The notes below the pieces were generated by a model, which saw only the letters and a list, made by a program, of their open reading frames with translations, had not been told where the DNA came from and did no database searches. Positions 12,080 to 24,748 of a DNA stretch of 64,000 nucleotides are shown piece by piece; position 1 is the stretch's first letter, and each line of letters opens with the position of its first letter. The stretch spans positions 19,720,588 to 19,784,587 of the forward strand of contig NC_090254.1 in the NCBI RefSeq assembly GCF_037325665.1, written 5' to 3'. This DNA is from Littorina saxatilis (Eukaryota > Mollusca > Gastropoda > Littorinimorpha > Littorinidae). A program made the position numbers and the translations under genes.

Positions 12080-15000
12080 GTTGATTTGGCTTGCAAATCT
12101 CATCATGCCATATTTAATCTAGCATTTTCCTGGAATATTGTTTTCTTTGATTTGATTTTGACAGACTGTGACACACCTCTAATGAGGAGTCTTAATTTGA
12201 AAAAAAAATTCAATCTTTATCTATTAGGGCAAATTCTGTTGAAAAGCTCTTTTTATGCTATTTCTTTGATTGGTTTTTCACAGTGTGGCTAAAGTGTTAA
12301 GCTGTCGGCAAAAATCTTATTTTAAGTGGGTTATTTTTATTTTTGTATTTGATTTGCTACAATGAGGCAGTATTCCAGGGAACACCCTAATAGAATGGGT
12401 TTCTGAAAAATAATGAGGTTACAATTTATGCCTCCAATTCTTGTGTTGAACAAGGCGTGTGTGTATGTTTTAATTTTTAATTTCTCAGAAATTAAAAGTA
12501 ATTACTATTACAAAAGGGCAGGTTTGTACATAGAAAGTAAAAAGACTTCTCTTCACTCTTTGGGATAATAGAGGGATTAAGAAGCACTACCACATTCGTT
12601 TCGTTGGCATTTTCGGTTGTAAAACGTCACACCTTTTTGAGTACACGTGACTTCCGATCTCTACGAACAGAAATTCGCTTCGCCAAGAGAAACGAAATTC
12701 GTAGAATTGGTCATTCTGACGAAAGTGACTTCGGTCGCGTTTTATATTCGAATAGTCATAAAATATGCCTACCTTGTGTAATCGATGTATGCTCTGACAT
12801 CTTTAGGCGCGATTTATCATTGAAATGTTTTTAAAAATCAAGTTTAAAAAGCCGTAAAGCAGGCTTGAATTGGGTAAGTGAGTGACTGAGCAGACGAAAG
12901 AAATTTCAAGATGGCGACCCAAACATCAGGCCGACTCAACTTTTCAGTTGGCTGGTCAAGCCGCCTAGAGGAGAAAAATGCATGAAGCAGTTAAAGTTTA
13001 TGATGTGTTGAGTTGTGGCCTGAGTATCTGATGCGTTTCAGCAGAAGTGAGGCAGCTGGTATTATCTGATCGACACTTCTGAACCGGTGCGACCAGCGAA
13101 ACAAAATTCTTCTGTCCTCTTAACCGCTGTACTAGCGACACATGGTGTTCCCCCGCCGAGTGTCTTTTGCAACCACGAAAATGCCAACCATATGAATGTG
13201 GTAGCCCTTCTTAAAGTCTCTAATGTAAAAAAAAAAACTAAAAAAAAACTGAGAGAGTATGATTGTAATGTTCACTAAAATGCATGACTTAAATTTTAGT
13301 TGCTTTGCCTTGAGAATCTCAGCATGTTATTTGTAAGCTAGAATTTTGCTGAAATATTAGTTTCTTTGATTTTTGTTTTGTTTGTGTTATCATTTTGCTT
13401 TGTTTATTATTTGATTTGCTACAATTAGATTTATTTGAGTGAACACCCTGTCAGAATGGGTTTCTGAAAAATAATGGGGTTACAATTTCTGCATCCTATT
13501 TTCATGTTAAAATAGACGTTAGTATGCAGTTTTGATTTTATCCAGCTTTTTTTCTGTGAAATTATTTGTAATACTTATTAAGGGCAGTATTGTACATAGA
13601 AAGTAAGAAAAGAAAACACAACTCTTCACCCTTTGGGATATGTACGGTTGAAATGCAAAACTTACATTTCAGTTGACTTGGCTTGAACATCTCGCTGTGT
13701 TATATTTTAGCTAGAATTTTGCTGAAATATCATTTTCACTATTTTATTTTGAAGGACTGTGTCACACGTCTTGGCGGGAAAATCTCCTATCGTAATACTG
13801 TGAGGGGAAAATCTGTTTAAAATTAACTATATTTATGTAATGTTTCTTTGCTGTTTGAAAATATGTAACTAAAGTGTTCAGCGGTCAGCAAAAATCTTAT
13901 TTTAAGGTTTTTTTGGTGTATTTGTTTGATTTGCTACAATAAGGGTGTGCATTCAAGTGAACACTCGGCCAGAATGGGTTTGTGAAAAAGAATGTTACAG
14001 TCATGCATCCAATTTCTATGCTGACATTTTTTTGCATGGGTGTTTCTTTTTTTAAATAAACTTCAATCAATCTTATGTTTTTAGTGATAATGTGATAATG
14101 TGTATACACATTTAGGGCTGTTTTTCAGTATTAATAACATGTTCTGTTTGATTAAGGGTATTCAGCTGGTATTTCCTTGTTTTTACTACCTATTTTATTC
14201 ATGTTTTTATTACTTAATTAGTGGAAGAATCTGTTGTAATGTATGTTTGATGGTGTATGTATGCTTTTAATCAAGCGTTGCTGACTATGAATGTAGATGT
14301 AAATGCTTGTATAACTGTGTTTGAATTTTAAATGTGTCAAGCGCAAAGAGCATAATTGTAAAGTTATGATGTTGCGCTATATAAATGCTCATTTATTATT
14401 ATTATTATTATTATGTTCTGTGAAGCTATTTTTAATGTAACTTTTTGTTTGTTTCTTTCTTTTTTTCCCTTTTTTTTGTAGTTTCCTACTATTCACAAGA
14501 CACTAGCACTCTTTAGTGGTGTTTTTTTCAGGTTAGATTCATTTTTATTACAGGATACATTTTGCCAAGCCACTTGTACTTCCTGTTTTGTCAGCTTATG
14601 TCAGTCTTGCATCAGTCAACAAGAAAGTTAACAGGGTCCCTAACAGAATGGGGTTCTGAAAAGTAATGAGGTTACAACTTACGCCTCCAATTCTTATGTT
14701 GAAATAGACGTGTGTGTGCGTTTTGATTTTCAATCTATCTTGACGTGTTCTGTGAAATTATCAGTGATCATTACTACAAAAGGGCAGTATTGTACCTAGA
14801 AAGTAAAAAAAACAACCAACTCTTCACTCTTTGGGATAATGTAATGTTTACTGAAATGCACGACTGAAATTGTAGTTGCTTTGGCTTGAGAATCTCATCA
14901 TGTTATGTTTTAGTTTTTCTGAAAAAAATATTAGTTTTTTTGATTTTGAAATGCCATGTTTTATTGTTTTGTTTTGTTTATTTTATTATTTTGTTTTGTT

Positions 15001-15130
15001 TGTATTTGATTTGCAACAGTGAGGCCTTATTTGTGAGTGAACACCCTTTCAGAAAGGGTTTCTGAAGATTAATGGGGTTACAATTTTCTGTTTTGGCAGC
15101 TTATGTCAGTCTTGCAACAGTCAACAAGGA
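12080..15130. repeat. Diverged tandem repeat, about five partial units
   Basis: The phrase gaatgggtttctgaaaaa or close variants recurs at about 12393, 13454, 13972, 14650 and 15050. A second phrase like tctcatcatgttatgttt, followed by ctgaaatattagtttc-type sequence, recurs at about 12098, 13314, 13685 and 14888. The units keep the same order but spacing varies, so copies have lost or gained segments. Noncoding and T-rich. Confidence 0.65.
14160..14413 (+). mobile_element. Putative LINE 3' tail, CR1/L2 style
   Basis: It ends gcgctatataaatgctcatt followed by (ATT)n, a style of 3' end usual in CR1/L2-group elements. No coding part is left. It sits inside the tandem-repeat region. Confidence 0.45.
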
Positions 15131-15134
15131 AAGA

Positions 15135-15960
15135 TTGCTCTTGTGTGTGAAAAGGATTTAAAAAAAATATTCTATTTAATTGTTTTAAATTTTTTGTTTA
15201 GCATACTGTAATGTCATGGATCACAAGTAGATTAAACTTTTTGACGAAAGAAATCTCATATGGTTTGTTGTTATTGTTGGAGTTAGGAGAGGTACTGCTG
15301 TATAGCACAGAATTGTCCATGATCCGTTTGAACGATTCAAGTGTACTCAGTATACTTACCTTTTTTTCTTATGTTGAATAAAACACACCACGAAAAACCA
15401 TGGATGCAGTCTGTACTCATTTCAGTGTATGATATCACAATGGGCAGCAAATGGTTCTATATCTTCCTCCTCCTCCCCCTCCCCCACACACAGATCTATG
15501 AACAATTTCCACATAACACCTGCTGCGAACTGGACACGAATCCCAAAACTATTTGCTTTTCAAAGTGTTCATAGTAACCTGACAAAAAAACATACTTACC
15601 TTATATTGGCCAGTTGTCAGATTTGTATTTCAGGTATGAAGCAAATATTTTTCGGGTTCGTGTTCAGTTAGTCAAATATGGAACATTTGGTTCTATTATG
15701 TGAACTGAAGGATTTATGTAATAATCATCATCAAACACAATCTAAAACCTACAAAAAGAAGGCAAAAGTCAAAGTTCTTGCATGATAACAGATCAATTAT
15801 CCACCCATATCCTTTGGGGTTTATGGAAAAGAAAGTATACAATCATTTCAACAAATACCACAGTATTAATTACAAGAATATTTTTTGCACATTAAAATGC
15901 ATACATAATGCAAAATGTTCAAATCGGATAACTATACAGTCCACACACAAAACATTCACA
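15135..15960. other. No gene seen
   Basis: AT-rich with a short CTCC/CACA tract near 15465-15492. Nothing with splice and phase support. Confidence 0.4.
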
Positions 15961-15989
15961 CACGTTGGACCAAGCATAGATATCCCTTG

Positions 15990-16945
15990 ACAGGATCGCC
16001 AACTCTGCGCGCGCGCCAACGCTGGCTCTGTTTCGAACTCCCGTCTGCGGCTGCGAGAGGTTTTGACAGTAACTTTACTTCCGGTGCAGTCTTTCAACAC
16101 ATGGAGAAGAAGGAGAATTTCGAAGGGGAGGTGGAGTTTGTGGCTGAGGTATGTGAAAAGCAAACAAAGCAATACAAAAAGATCATTGCTGATGATTGAA
16201 ATGAGTCATGTGAATCAACAATAAAGATTGATTGTGGACGGCACGTCATTATTTTTGTTTTTAACACTTGAAACGCGAGAGCATCTGACACACTGGTAAA
16301 TCCGAAGCTGTGCACTCAAGCTGATCAGCAGATCGTTTTTCTGCAGAATTCTCGTTCACATCGGCCACTATTTTAGCTCAGCGAACCGACAAATTTGCAA
16401 CAGAACAATTTCTGAATGTTAGAAATTCGGCTGTAGATTTATAGATACCCTTTCTATTCCATGGTTGTTGTTTTTTCAGGGGGAAAGTACCGACATCTCA
16501 ATCGCTGAAAAGATGACAGCATCACCACAAAAGAAACTCCAAGAATTGCCAAAAGTAAGTAAACATATTGACAGATCTATGTAAAAGACTATGAAAATTT
16601 AGAACTGGAACAACAGATATTCAAGAAATAACCGATAAGTGATATATTATAACTGAACCATTGATTGATTTGAATGTACATCATGCATGGAAGTTAAAAA
16701 TGGTGCAGGAACTGAAGTCAGATCAACACATCAAAAAGATCAGTGCAATATATTTGTTTTCTTTCCCCTCCAGCATAATTCTGTTTTGATATATGCTTGA
16801 TGTCTTCTGTTGTTTTTAAATTCATTGTCACTTCTAAATTGCATGCTTTATTGCAGAACGCTTGTGCATGATCTACCAAGAATGACAACTGCCTTTCGCC
16901 GGAGCTCAGAGGGCTTGTCGACCAATTCAGTAATTGAAAAGTAAG
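15990..16945 (+). pseudogene. Broken inverted copy of the 19899-21106 gene (5' half)
   Basis: Exon 1 (16101-16148, MEKKENFEGEVEFVAE) and exon 2 (16480-16554, GESTDISIAEKMTASPQKK and on) match the minus-strand gene at 20.6-21.1 kb almost base for base, including the intron. Exon 3 (from 16857) differs: it holds an altered stretch with a stop in either frame that exon 2 can deliver. Similarity ends near 16945. The right-hand copy stays open, so this one looks like the dead duplicate. Confidence 0.6.
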
Positions 16946-17377
16946 TTTTTGAGTAAGGCGATATAAAAAAATCAGCTTGCAAAGTCCCAGTACCTGAAAG
17001 ATCACTTTCATTCATAGTTTTCGAGCAAAAATACTGCTTCGTTGCACAGAGAGGCTACTGTTTACAAATATTTTAGGTACATGCCTGCCACTACAATATT
17101 TCATGTGTTTTTTAGGATCATTGATAGCACATGTCATAGTTGAAAGACATGATAAGGATTCATGAAAGTGGTTTGTCAACACGTTCTATAACGACAAATG
17201 GAATAAAAAATTTAATATGTTCACATCCATTCATGTAAAGTGTAGTTTTGGGTTGTTGTCGTGTGTTGTTGGTTTTGATTGTGTGCATGCATCTACATCT
17301 TCAGTTTCACTCTTGGGTTGATTTCTGCTATATTTGTGTGTTGTTTTATTTATAATATTTTATTTTCTGTGTTTTAG

Positions 17378-17929
17378 GTGCAGATCTGGAAGAGAAACTT
17401 CTGCTTCTTCATGACTGCCTAGTTCCCTGAGGCAAGGTTGGGAATGCTGCCAAGGAGAAGGCGTGGGCCAGGTACTACTCTGCTTTTTCAACCCAGCATT
17501 CAGGCATTACTGAGTTGACAGTATCCCCTGCAGTTTCAGCCTGGATTGCCTTGAACATGTTTATACTGTTGGTGTCTTAAAGGCCTATGAAGAAAAACTA
17601 GGGAACCAGTAAGTGCATTAGAAATCAAAGAGGATGAAGAGGACAATGCAAAGTATGTTGGAGGATGTGTTGCCAAAAAGCTAAAACAGAGAGTTTGGTG
17701 TCTCCAAAAGAGTGCGTACAGAGATGAGAAATTGCAGTGTTTGGAAGCCCTGACTTGCGCACCTGAATCCTACAGTGAAAAGAGTGAAAACACCCCTGAC
17801 ATGACAAGCATGCTGAACAAGGGCAAACTGACCTTTGTCAAGCCCAATGTATTGCAGATGTGTCTGTCCATGCAACACAAAGCAGAAATCTTAAACAGAA
17901 TGAGGCAAAGCGTTGATGATATCAAATAA
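17378..17929 (+). pseudogene. Degraded transposase-like ORF remnant
   Basis: Acceptor tgttttag, then a frame with GADLEEKLLLLHDCL that soon stops. Further on, 17627-17929 is open: AKYVGGCVAKKLKQRVW and, nearer the end, MLNKGKLTFVKPNVLQMC. A YxxGxVxxKL motif followed by a G-x-L-T block is typical of the C-terminal part of several DNA transposase families, including P-element/THAP9-like ones. Assignment is tentative. The stop codon overlaps the fold-back MITE at 17919. Confidence 0.4.
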
Positions 17930-18166
17930 CCAAAGGGAAGTAATTGCTCTTTATTCATACGACATGACCGTGTAATAGAGTAAGCGAGAGTTGTACAAAA
18001 CCTTTTCTCCTGGCACCTGAGAGAATAACAAGCATTGAAATATACAAGCGACTTTCATCCTCTCGTGCCAGGAGAAAAGGTTCCGTACAACTCTCGCTTA
18101 ATCTATTACACATGTCGTATGCATAAAGAGCGATTACTTTACTTCCCTTTGGTGATTTGATGTCCA
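17919..18166. mobile_element. Fold-back MITE with about 85-bp arms
   Basis: Left arm (ccaaagggaagtaatt, then cgacatgaccgtgtaata and aaccttttctcctggcac) recurs inverted at 18065-18160 with few changes. The loop is only about 60 bases. The left edge reaches into the last codons of the preceding ORF. Confidence 0.8.
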
Positions 18167-19898
18167 TGGAACATATTTTCTGGGAAACCTGTGCATCAAC
18201 ACACAGGCAAAAGCAGATGACTTTATTGAACCATGCAGGAACAGTGATGCTGTTCCGGTGTGTTTTTATGACACTTTGTATTCATTTGATCTTTCACAAG
18301 CTGTTCAAGAAGACACTTTGCAAAATGTTCTGGTTTTTTTTTAAATAAGACTCCACCACAAACTGAAGACAATGATGGACAAAATGAAATGTACATGGAA
18401 AGAAAAGACTGAGGAAAAAGCTGAAAACATGCAATGTTGGACAAAATGAAATGCACATGGAAAGAAAGGAGTTTGAGGAAAAAGCTGAAAACATACAATG
18501 TTGAGAACAATCAGGAAGGATCTCTGTAGTGTGTTGTGTATGATCTTTCTTCATGCAGTACAAACTATCCCATCTGATCAAGTGCATGTACATTGAATTT
18601 GAACTTCTTGATTGTTGTCTTAGGTGTCGATTTTTTGTGTTAAAATCTGCTGTCGTTAAAATGTACTTCTCTTCCTATTTGGTTCAGTATTGTATCACAT
18701 GGCTTGTTCAGTGCCTGTTCTGTATTTTCATGAGTCCATGTAAATTTAAGTCTGCAACATGAAAAATTTAAACATATTCATTTTGCTATGGTTCAAACCT
18801 AATTCCTTTATGTACTTGTTCAAAATATAATTTTGACAGCGATATATTTTGCAAACAGTTTTCATTTCAAAATCAATTGTCAGCCACTTGATAAATGTCT
18901 TGCATCGATGCGTCTGATTGTTTTTATGTTGACCACTATGTACACCGGAATTTGCTTTGCTTTCCTAATAGAACATGTTCAGTCGCATACCAGCAACACT
19001 TTGTTATAACCTTGAATGGTTGAAAACAACGTTAAACACCAAATAAAGAAAGAAAGAAAGAAAGCAACACTTTGTTAACGTTTGAATGGAATTGGAAGTT
19101 GTATGAACTCAAATAGAGCATATGTATCTTTGGTCACAGTGACACACACCATACAGTGACAATTAATGCAGGGCCGGACTAGGGCTACGGGGGGGGGGGG
19201 GGGGGGGGGGGTTATGCAACCCCCCCTCCCCAACCTAAACATGTACCTCACTTATTTAAAAAAAATGTATTATTGTTTATTTTATGCCGTTTCATGCAAG
19301 GAGCGACCATTTTCCTATCTCAGAATATGACCTACCCTTCCCCTGACCCCCACAAGGGGCAGAGGAACATCCCCCTGGACCACCACTGGCAACCCCCCCC
19401 CCCCCCTCCTCTTTGCTTAGTCCGGCCCTGTAATGTACCAACATTCACTATCTCACTCAGTCTCAATTCGCACAATTTGACACAAGAAAGATTCCTATTC
19501 ATACACATGCATATATTTAATCAATGAAGTAGATACATTCTCAAACAAAGTTTCAACATGTTGCACCCAAATTAAAGCATAAATTCTTGTGACATTTAAT
19601 TTAATTAATTAATTAACGGGAATTAATCAATGCTTTAATTTGGGAGTTTGAAATTTGTTGCAATAATTTCTTGGTCAAGTTTATTTACATTCTCTGCTAA
19701 AGAGCTTTACAGTCAAATCCAATTTTCCACACCTAACCTATAAAACACAACATTCCAAATGGAAAAAAAAAATCATTCTCTTGGCTCAGAATTGGTGTTG
19801 ATTAATTGTAACACAAAGCGATTTACTGAAAATGTTACTTGTCACTCGTACTCACTTCAACACTGTCGCCAAGCCAGTCTAAACTGCAGCACGCTGCT
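18167..19898. other. No gene seen apart from a retroposed tail
   Basis: A short direct repeat (gacaaaatgaaatgcacatgg type) lies at 18375-18490. Poly-G at 19191-19210 and poly-C at 19396-19407 flank an inverted-looking segment (gggccggactaggg, tagtccggccct). Otherwise AT-rich. Confidence 0.4.
19007..19062 (+). mobile_element. 5'-truncated retroposon tail (56 bp)
   Basis: Sequence taaccttgaatggttg to (GAAA)n, flanked by a perfect 15-bp target-site duplication agcaacactttgtta at 18992-19006 and 19063-19077. The same tail ends the longer element at 59123-59527, so one LINE machinery mobilised both. Confidence 0.9.
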
Positions 19899-21106
19899 TC
19901 AGGAGGGACTTTTTCCTTTACACTTTAAATCCAAACACCATCGGCTGCGTAGAAAAATCACTGAAAATGCTGACTCAAAGTCAAACCTTAACCAAGCTGG
20001 CCTCCAGGCTCCAGCACAACAACCTTAACCACCTGGTTCCCCTCGTTCTTCGCGAGGCACCATGACTCGGGAAGCTGCTGTACATCACGACACAGTTCTT
20101 CAAAGTTGTAGTTGCAACAACCTCTGGCAATTCTGGTGCGGGACGGAATGTCTGAAAAAAAGCAGAACAATAAACCCTTAGTAAAACTAAATTTCTAGAG
20201 AAATAAGTCTAACTGTCCATACAAATAGCTGGATGATAGCTATTAATGGCAGTTGATAGACGTTTGAAGTTGAACGATTTGGTGGAGAATAGGTCGACAA
20301 GCTCTCTGAGCTCCGGTGAAAGGCAGTTGAAAGGCAGAAAGAACAAGCGTTCTGCAATAAAGCATGCAATTTAGAAGTGACAATGAATTTAAAAACAACA
20401 GAAGACATCAAGCATATAGACTATATCAAAACAGAATTATGCAAGAGGGGAGAGAAAACAAATATATTGCACTGATCTTTTTGATGTGTTGATCTGACTT
20501 CAGTTCCTGCACCATTTTTAACTTCCATGCATCATAGACCTATCAATGGTTCAGTTATAATATATCACTTATCGGTTATTTCTTGAATATCTGTTGTTCC
20601 AGTTCTAAATTTTCATAGTCTTTTACATAGATCTGTCAATATTTTTACTTACTTTTGGCAATTCTTGGAGTTTCTTTTGTGGTGATGCTGTCATCTTTTC
20701 AGCGATTGAGATGTCGGTACTTTCCCCCTGAAAAAACAACAACCATGGAATAGAAAGGGTATCTATAAATCTACAGCCGAATTTCTAACACTCAGAAATT
20801 GTTCTGTTGCAAATTTGTCGGTTCGCTGAGCTAAAATAGTGGCCGATGTGAGCGAGAATTCTGCAGAAAAACGATCTGCTGATCAGCTTGAGTGCACAGC
20901 TTCGGATTTACCAGTGTGTCAGATGCTCTCGCGTTTCAAGTGTTAAAAACAAAAATAATGACGTGCCGTCCACAATCAATCTTTATTGTTGATTCACATG
21001 ACTCATTTCAATCATCAGCAATGATCTTTTTGTATTGCTTTGTTTGCTTTTCACATACCTCAGCCACAAACTCCACCTCCCCTTCGAAATTCTCCTTCTT
21101 CTCCAT
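19899..21106 (-). CDS. Small five-exon gene, unrecognised product of about 158 residues
   Basis: Predicted exons: 21106-21059, 20727-20649, 20351-20223, 20151-19993, 19960-19899. The start is an ATG in MEKKENFEGEVEFVAE; phases agree at every join and the last exon ends in TGA. Readable segments include LSPELRELVDLFSTKSF, CNYNFEELCRDVQQLPESW and NEGNQVVKVVVLEPGGQ. No signal peptide or membrane segment is visible and I do not know the family. Exon 2 ends at tandem donors gtaagtaa, four bases apart. The second donor gives the more protein-like frame used here; the first gives another frame that also stays open through exons 3 and 4. A broken inverted copy of the 5' half lies at 16.0-16.9 kb. Confidence 0.45.
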
Positions 21107-21614
21107 GTGTTGAAAGACTGCACCGGAAGTAAAGTTACTGTCAAAATCGTCTTTTCCGCTTTCCGCTACTTAATTGGTGAGCGCGCGCAACGAGTTGGCG
21201 ATCCCGTCAATACACATCTATGGACCAAGGGAGACCCCTAACGCGTAGGATCTTAAAGGTTTTTAAGAGAAAAGACTGAAGTGTATAAACCCAGGTGTCT
21301 GTGTTTCTATAACATGTGTGAACCCAAATGTCAGTGTGTTTTGTGAATGTGTGTACGAACCCAAAAGTAGGTGTGTTTCATGTCAGGACAAAATGGGTTC
21401 ACAATTCTAGAAACCCATTTTTCTAAAATGCCCCATTTTTATTTCTGTGTGTGCTTGGCTTGTTTTTTATGAATACTTGACCAGGACCTGTTCATGAATT
21501 CACCTCACATTCCTGCCTTTTTGAGCCAAAGCTTGAGTTTGAAATATGGTAAGAAAGTGATGTACCCATTTGCACCATGTATTGCAAAAAGCCCCATTTT
21601 GACTCAAATACAAG

Positions 21615-21616
<2 letters not shown>

Positions 21617-21688
<72 letters not shown>

Positions 21689-22479
21689 GATTCAGACTAA
21701 ACTACTGGACCGATCTTTATGAAACTTTACATGGTTGTTTCTGGGAATAATATCCCCAGACTTTTTTGTTGTTGGTATAAATTTCTTTAATGACGTCATA
21801 TCCGGTTTTTTTGTAAAAGTTGAGACGGCACTGTCACACCCTCACTTTTAAATATATTGATTGAAATTTTGGCCAAGCAATCTTCCACGAAGGCCGGAGT
21901 TTGGTATTGCATTTCAGTTTGGAGACTTAGAAATTAATTGATGAGTTTGGTCATTAAAAATCTGAAAATTGTAATTAACATTGTTTTTTTATAAGACGTT
22001 CCAAAATCAATTTCATTTTATTGTTCATCATTTTCTGATTCCAAAAACATATAAATATTTTATATTCGGATTAAAAACAAGCTTTGAAAATTAAAGATAT
22101 GAAAATTATGATTGAAATTAAAATAGAATTTCCGGAATTTATTTATTTATTAAGGAGATTTCTATAGCGCATAACTAAAAACAATTTCATCGTATGCCTT
22201 GTCGGTTCCTGATTCCCAAAACATATAGATATGATATGTTTGGATTAAAAGCAAGCTCAGCAAGTTAAGAAGAATAGAGGCACAAAAAGTCGAGCTATCC
22301 TGCTCAGCTCAACCACAACCGCGCTATTCTGGCTTGTCAATGGCACTGCCTTTGCCACGAGCGTTTGACTGATGATGCTAAGACTATACGGTCTTGGTGA
22401 AAAACATGCAGTGCATTCAGTTTCATTCTGTGAGTTCGACAGCTTGACTAAATGTTGTATTTTCGCTTTACGCGACTTT
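21617..22479 (+). mobile_element. Helentron-like element, copy A (divergent)
   Basis: Begins in the (GT)n array, then gagcgattcagactaaac and the rest of the family body, ending near ttacgcgact. It lacks the stem-loop end and carries more differences than the other copies, so it is probably older. Confidence 0.75.
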
Positions 22480-22507
22480 TTTTCTTCTCTTTTTCTCTTT
22501 TTTTTTT

Positions 22508-22534
22508 TTGGGGGGGGGGGGGGGAGAGAGGGAG
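22508..22534. repeat. Poly-G / GA-rich tract
   Basis: A T-run followed by a long G-run and gagagaggg. Confidence 0.9.
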
Positions 22535-22879
22535 GGGGAACCATGTATAAAAAATAAACCAACCAGGAAACAAAAAAGTCTGACAATAATTATGCCGCCA
22601 TTAAGAGGGGTTCGTGCTCCAAGCGTAAACACAACGCGAAAACAAACCCTGAAGAAATTCTGCATGTTTATACTGACACGAAAAGATCGTAATTTGAAAT
22701 ATGCATTGAGGCAAACACCAGAGATAAGCATACATGAAACAGCAGAGAATTATAGCTTGCAGAGATGGTTTAGAGTGACCGCATCCAGATTTTGCGTATG
22801 CATTTTATGTAAATTTATTCTCTTTTCTGTCTGTCTCCGTGTCTACATCTAGCTCTACTCTGTACCGTGTCTTCTGTCA

Positions 22880-22884
22880 TTGTC

Positions 22885-22959
<75 letters not shown>

Positions 22960-22980
22960 TTCTGTCTTTCTGTCTTTCTA

Positions 22981-23039
<59 letters not shown>

Positions 23040-23044
23040 TTCTA

Positions 23045-23109
<65 letters not shown>

Positions 23110-23165
23110 ATGTCTGTCTATCTGTCTGTCTGTCTGTCTGTCTGTGTCCGACTGTCTGCCTATCT
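22880..23165. repeat. (TGTC)n array
   Basis: About 65 tetranucleotide units with occasional tttc or tatc variants. All long Cys/Leu/Ser frames here come from the repeat. Confidence 0.97.
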
Positions 23166-23384
23166 GTTTGTTTCTGTGTGTTTTTTACGGTTAGCTGAAG
23201 GGGTGTTTTTCCTTTTCTTGATCGAAGTTTTGCCGGAATGTGCTATAGGCATCTAAAAACGAATTGGACGAGAATAAAATCTACGCAAACAAAAACGAAG
23301 ATTAAAATGCAGTTGCTTCAAGATGAAATTGCAGGAGTAAAACCGAGATATATAAGAGACAGTTTATAAGCAGGGAAAATGTAC

Positions 23385-23426
23385 TGACTGACTGACTAAC
23401 TAACTAACCTACTAACTAACTAACTC

Positions 23427-23469
<43 letters not shown>

Positions 23470-23555
23470 CACTCACTCACTCACTCACTCATTCACTCAC
23501 TAACTTACTAACTAACTCACTCACTAACTAATTAACTGACTGACTAACTAATTAT
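23385..23555. repeat. (ACTA)n / (ACTC)n array
   Basis: Imperfect actaacta and actcactc units. Confidence 0.95.
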
Positions 23556-23632
23556 TACACAAAATAAACAATTACAAAACCCTTCTAAGGTTAAATACCT
23601 CTCAGCGATATAAGGAATACGTAAACGAATAA

Positions 23633-24387
23633 CAAGTCGCGTAAGGCGAAAATACAATATTTAGTCAAGTAGCTGTCGAACTCACAGAATGAAACTGAAC
23701 GCAATGCCATTTTTCAGCAAGACCGTATACTCGTAGCATCGTCAGTCCACCGCTCATGGCAAAGGCAGTGAAATTGACAAGAAGAGCGGGGTAGTAGTTG
23801 CGCTAAGAAGGATAGCACGCTTTTCTGTACCTCTCTTTGTTTTAACTTTCTGAGCGTGTTTTTAATCCAAACATATCATATCTATATGTTTTTGGAATCA
23901 GGAACCGACAAGGAATAAGATGAAAGTGTTTTTTAAATTGATTTGGACAATTTAATTTTGATAATAATTTTTATATATTGAATTTTCAGAGCTTGTTTTT
24001 AATCCGAATATAACATATTTATATGTTTTTGGAATCAGCAAATGATGGAGAATAAGATAAACGTAAATTTGGATCGTTTTATAAATTTTTATTTTTTTTT
24101 ACAATTTTCAGATTTTTAATGACCAAAGTCATTAATTAATTTTTAAGCCACCAAGCTCAAATGCAATACCGAAGTCCGGGCTTCGTCGAAGATTACTTGA
24201 CCAAAATTTGAACCAATTTGGTTGAAAAATGAGGGCGTGACAGTGCCGCCTCAACTTTCACGAAAAGCCGGATATGACGTCATCAAAGACATTTATCAAA
24301 AAAATGAAAAAACCGTTCGGGGATTTCATACCCAGGAACTCTCATGTCAAATTTCATAAAGATCGGTCCAGTAGTTTAGTCTGAATC

Positions 24388-24432
<45 letters not shown>

Positions 24433-24520
24433 ACACGCACAGACACACACACATACACCACACCCTCGTTTCGATTCCCCCTCGATGTTAAAATATTTAG
24501 TCAAAACTTGACTAAATATA
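23633..24520 (-). mobile_element. Helentron-like element, copy B
   Basis: Starts caagtcgcgtaaggcgaa, has the subterminal motif tatttagtcaag, a (CA)n array near the other end at 24395-24440, and ends in the stem-loop tttagtcaaaacttgacta. Flanks are A-rich on both sides. Strand is given relative to copy A. Confidence 0.85.
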
Positions 24521-24721
24521 AAAAGAAAACACTTAATCTGCCTTGTTCCAGGGACATAAAACAATCTTCTTATGGACCTTTGCTTTTGGCATGAAACTCA
24601 AACGAAATAATATGCTTCAATATTGAACACGCAAGCATGTTAACAGACACAATAGAAAGTTATACATATGTGAATATATACATATATCGAATTTATGAAA
24701 AGATATTGGAAAAAAACATAC

Positions 24722-24748
24722 CAAGACTGACACCAGGAGAAGTATCAT
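24722..24748 (-). CDS. Candidate first exon with start of a signal peptide
   Basis: Minus-strand ATG followed by MILLLVSVL and a GTATGT donor, phase 0. A run of aliphatic residues directly after the start is what the first exon of a secreted protein often shows. Nine codons are too few to be sure, and no downstream exon was found at lower coordinates. Confidence 0.25.

Noticed and set aside
22839-23256. Long Cys/Leu/Ser open frames
   Set aside because: They are translations of the (TGTC)n array in all three frames; no codon bias or splice context.
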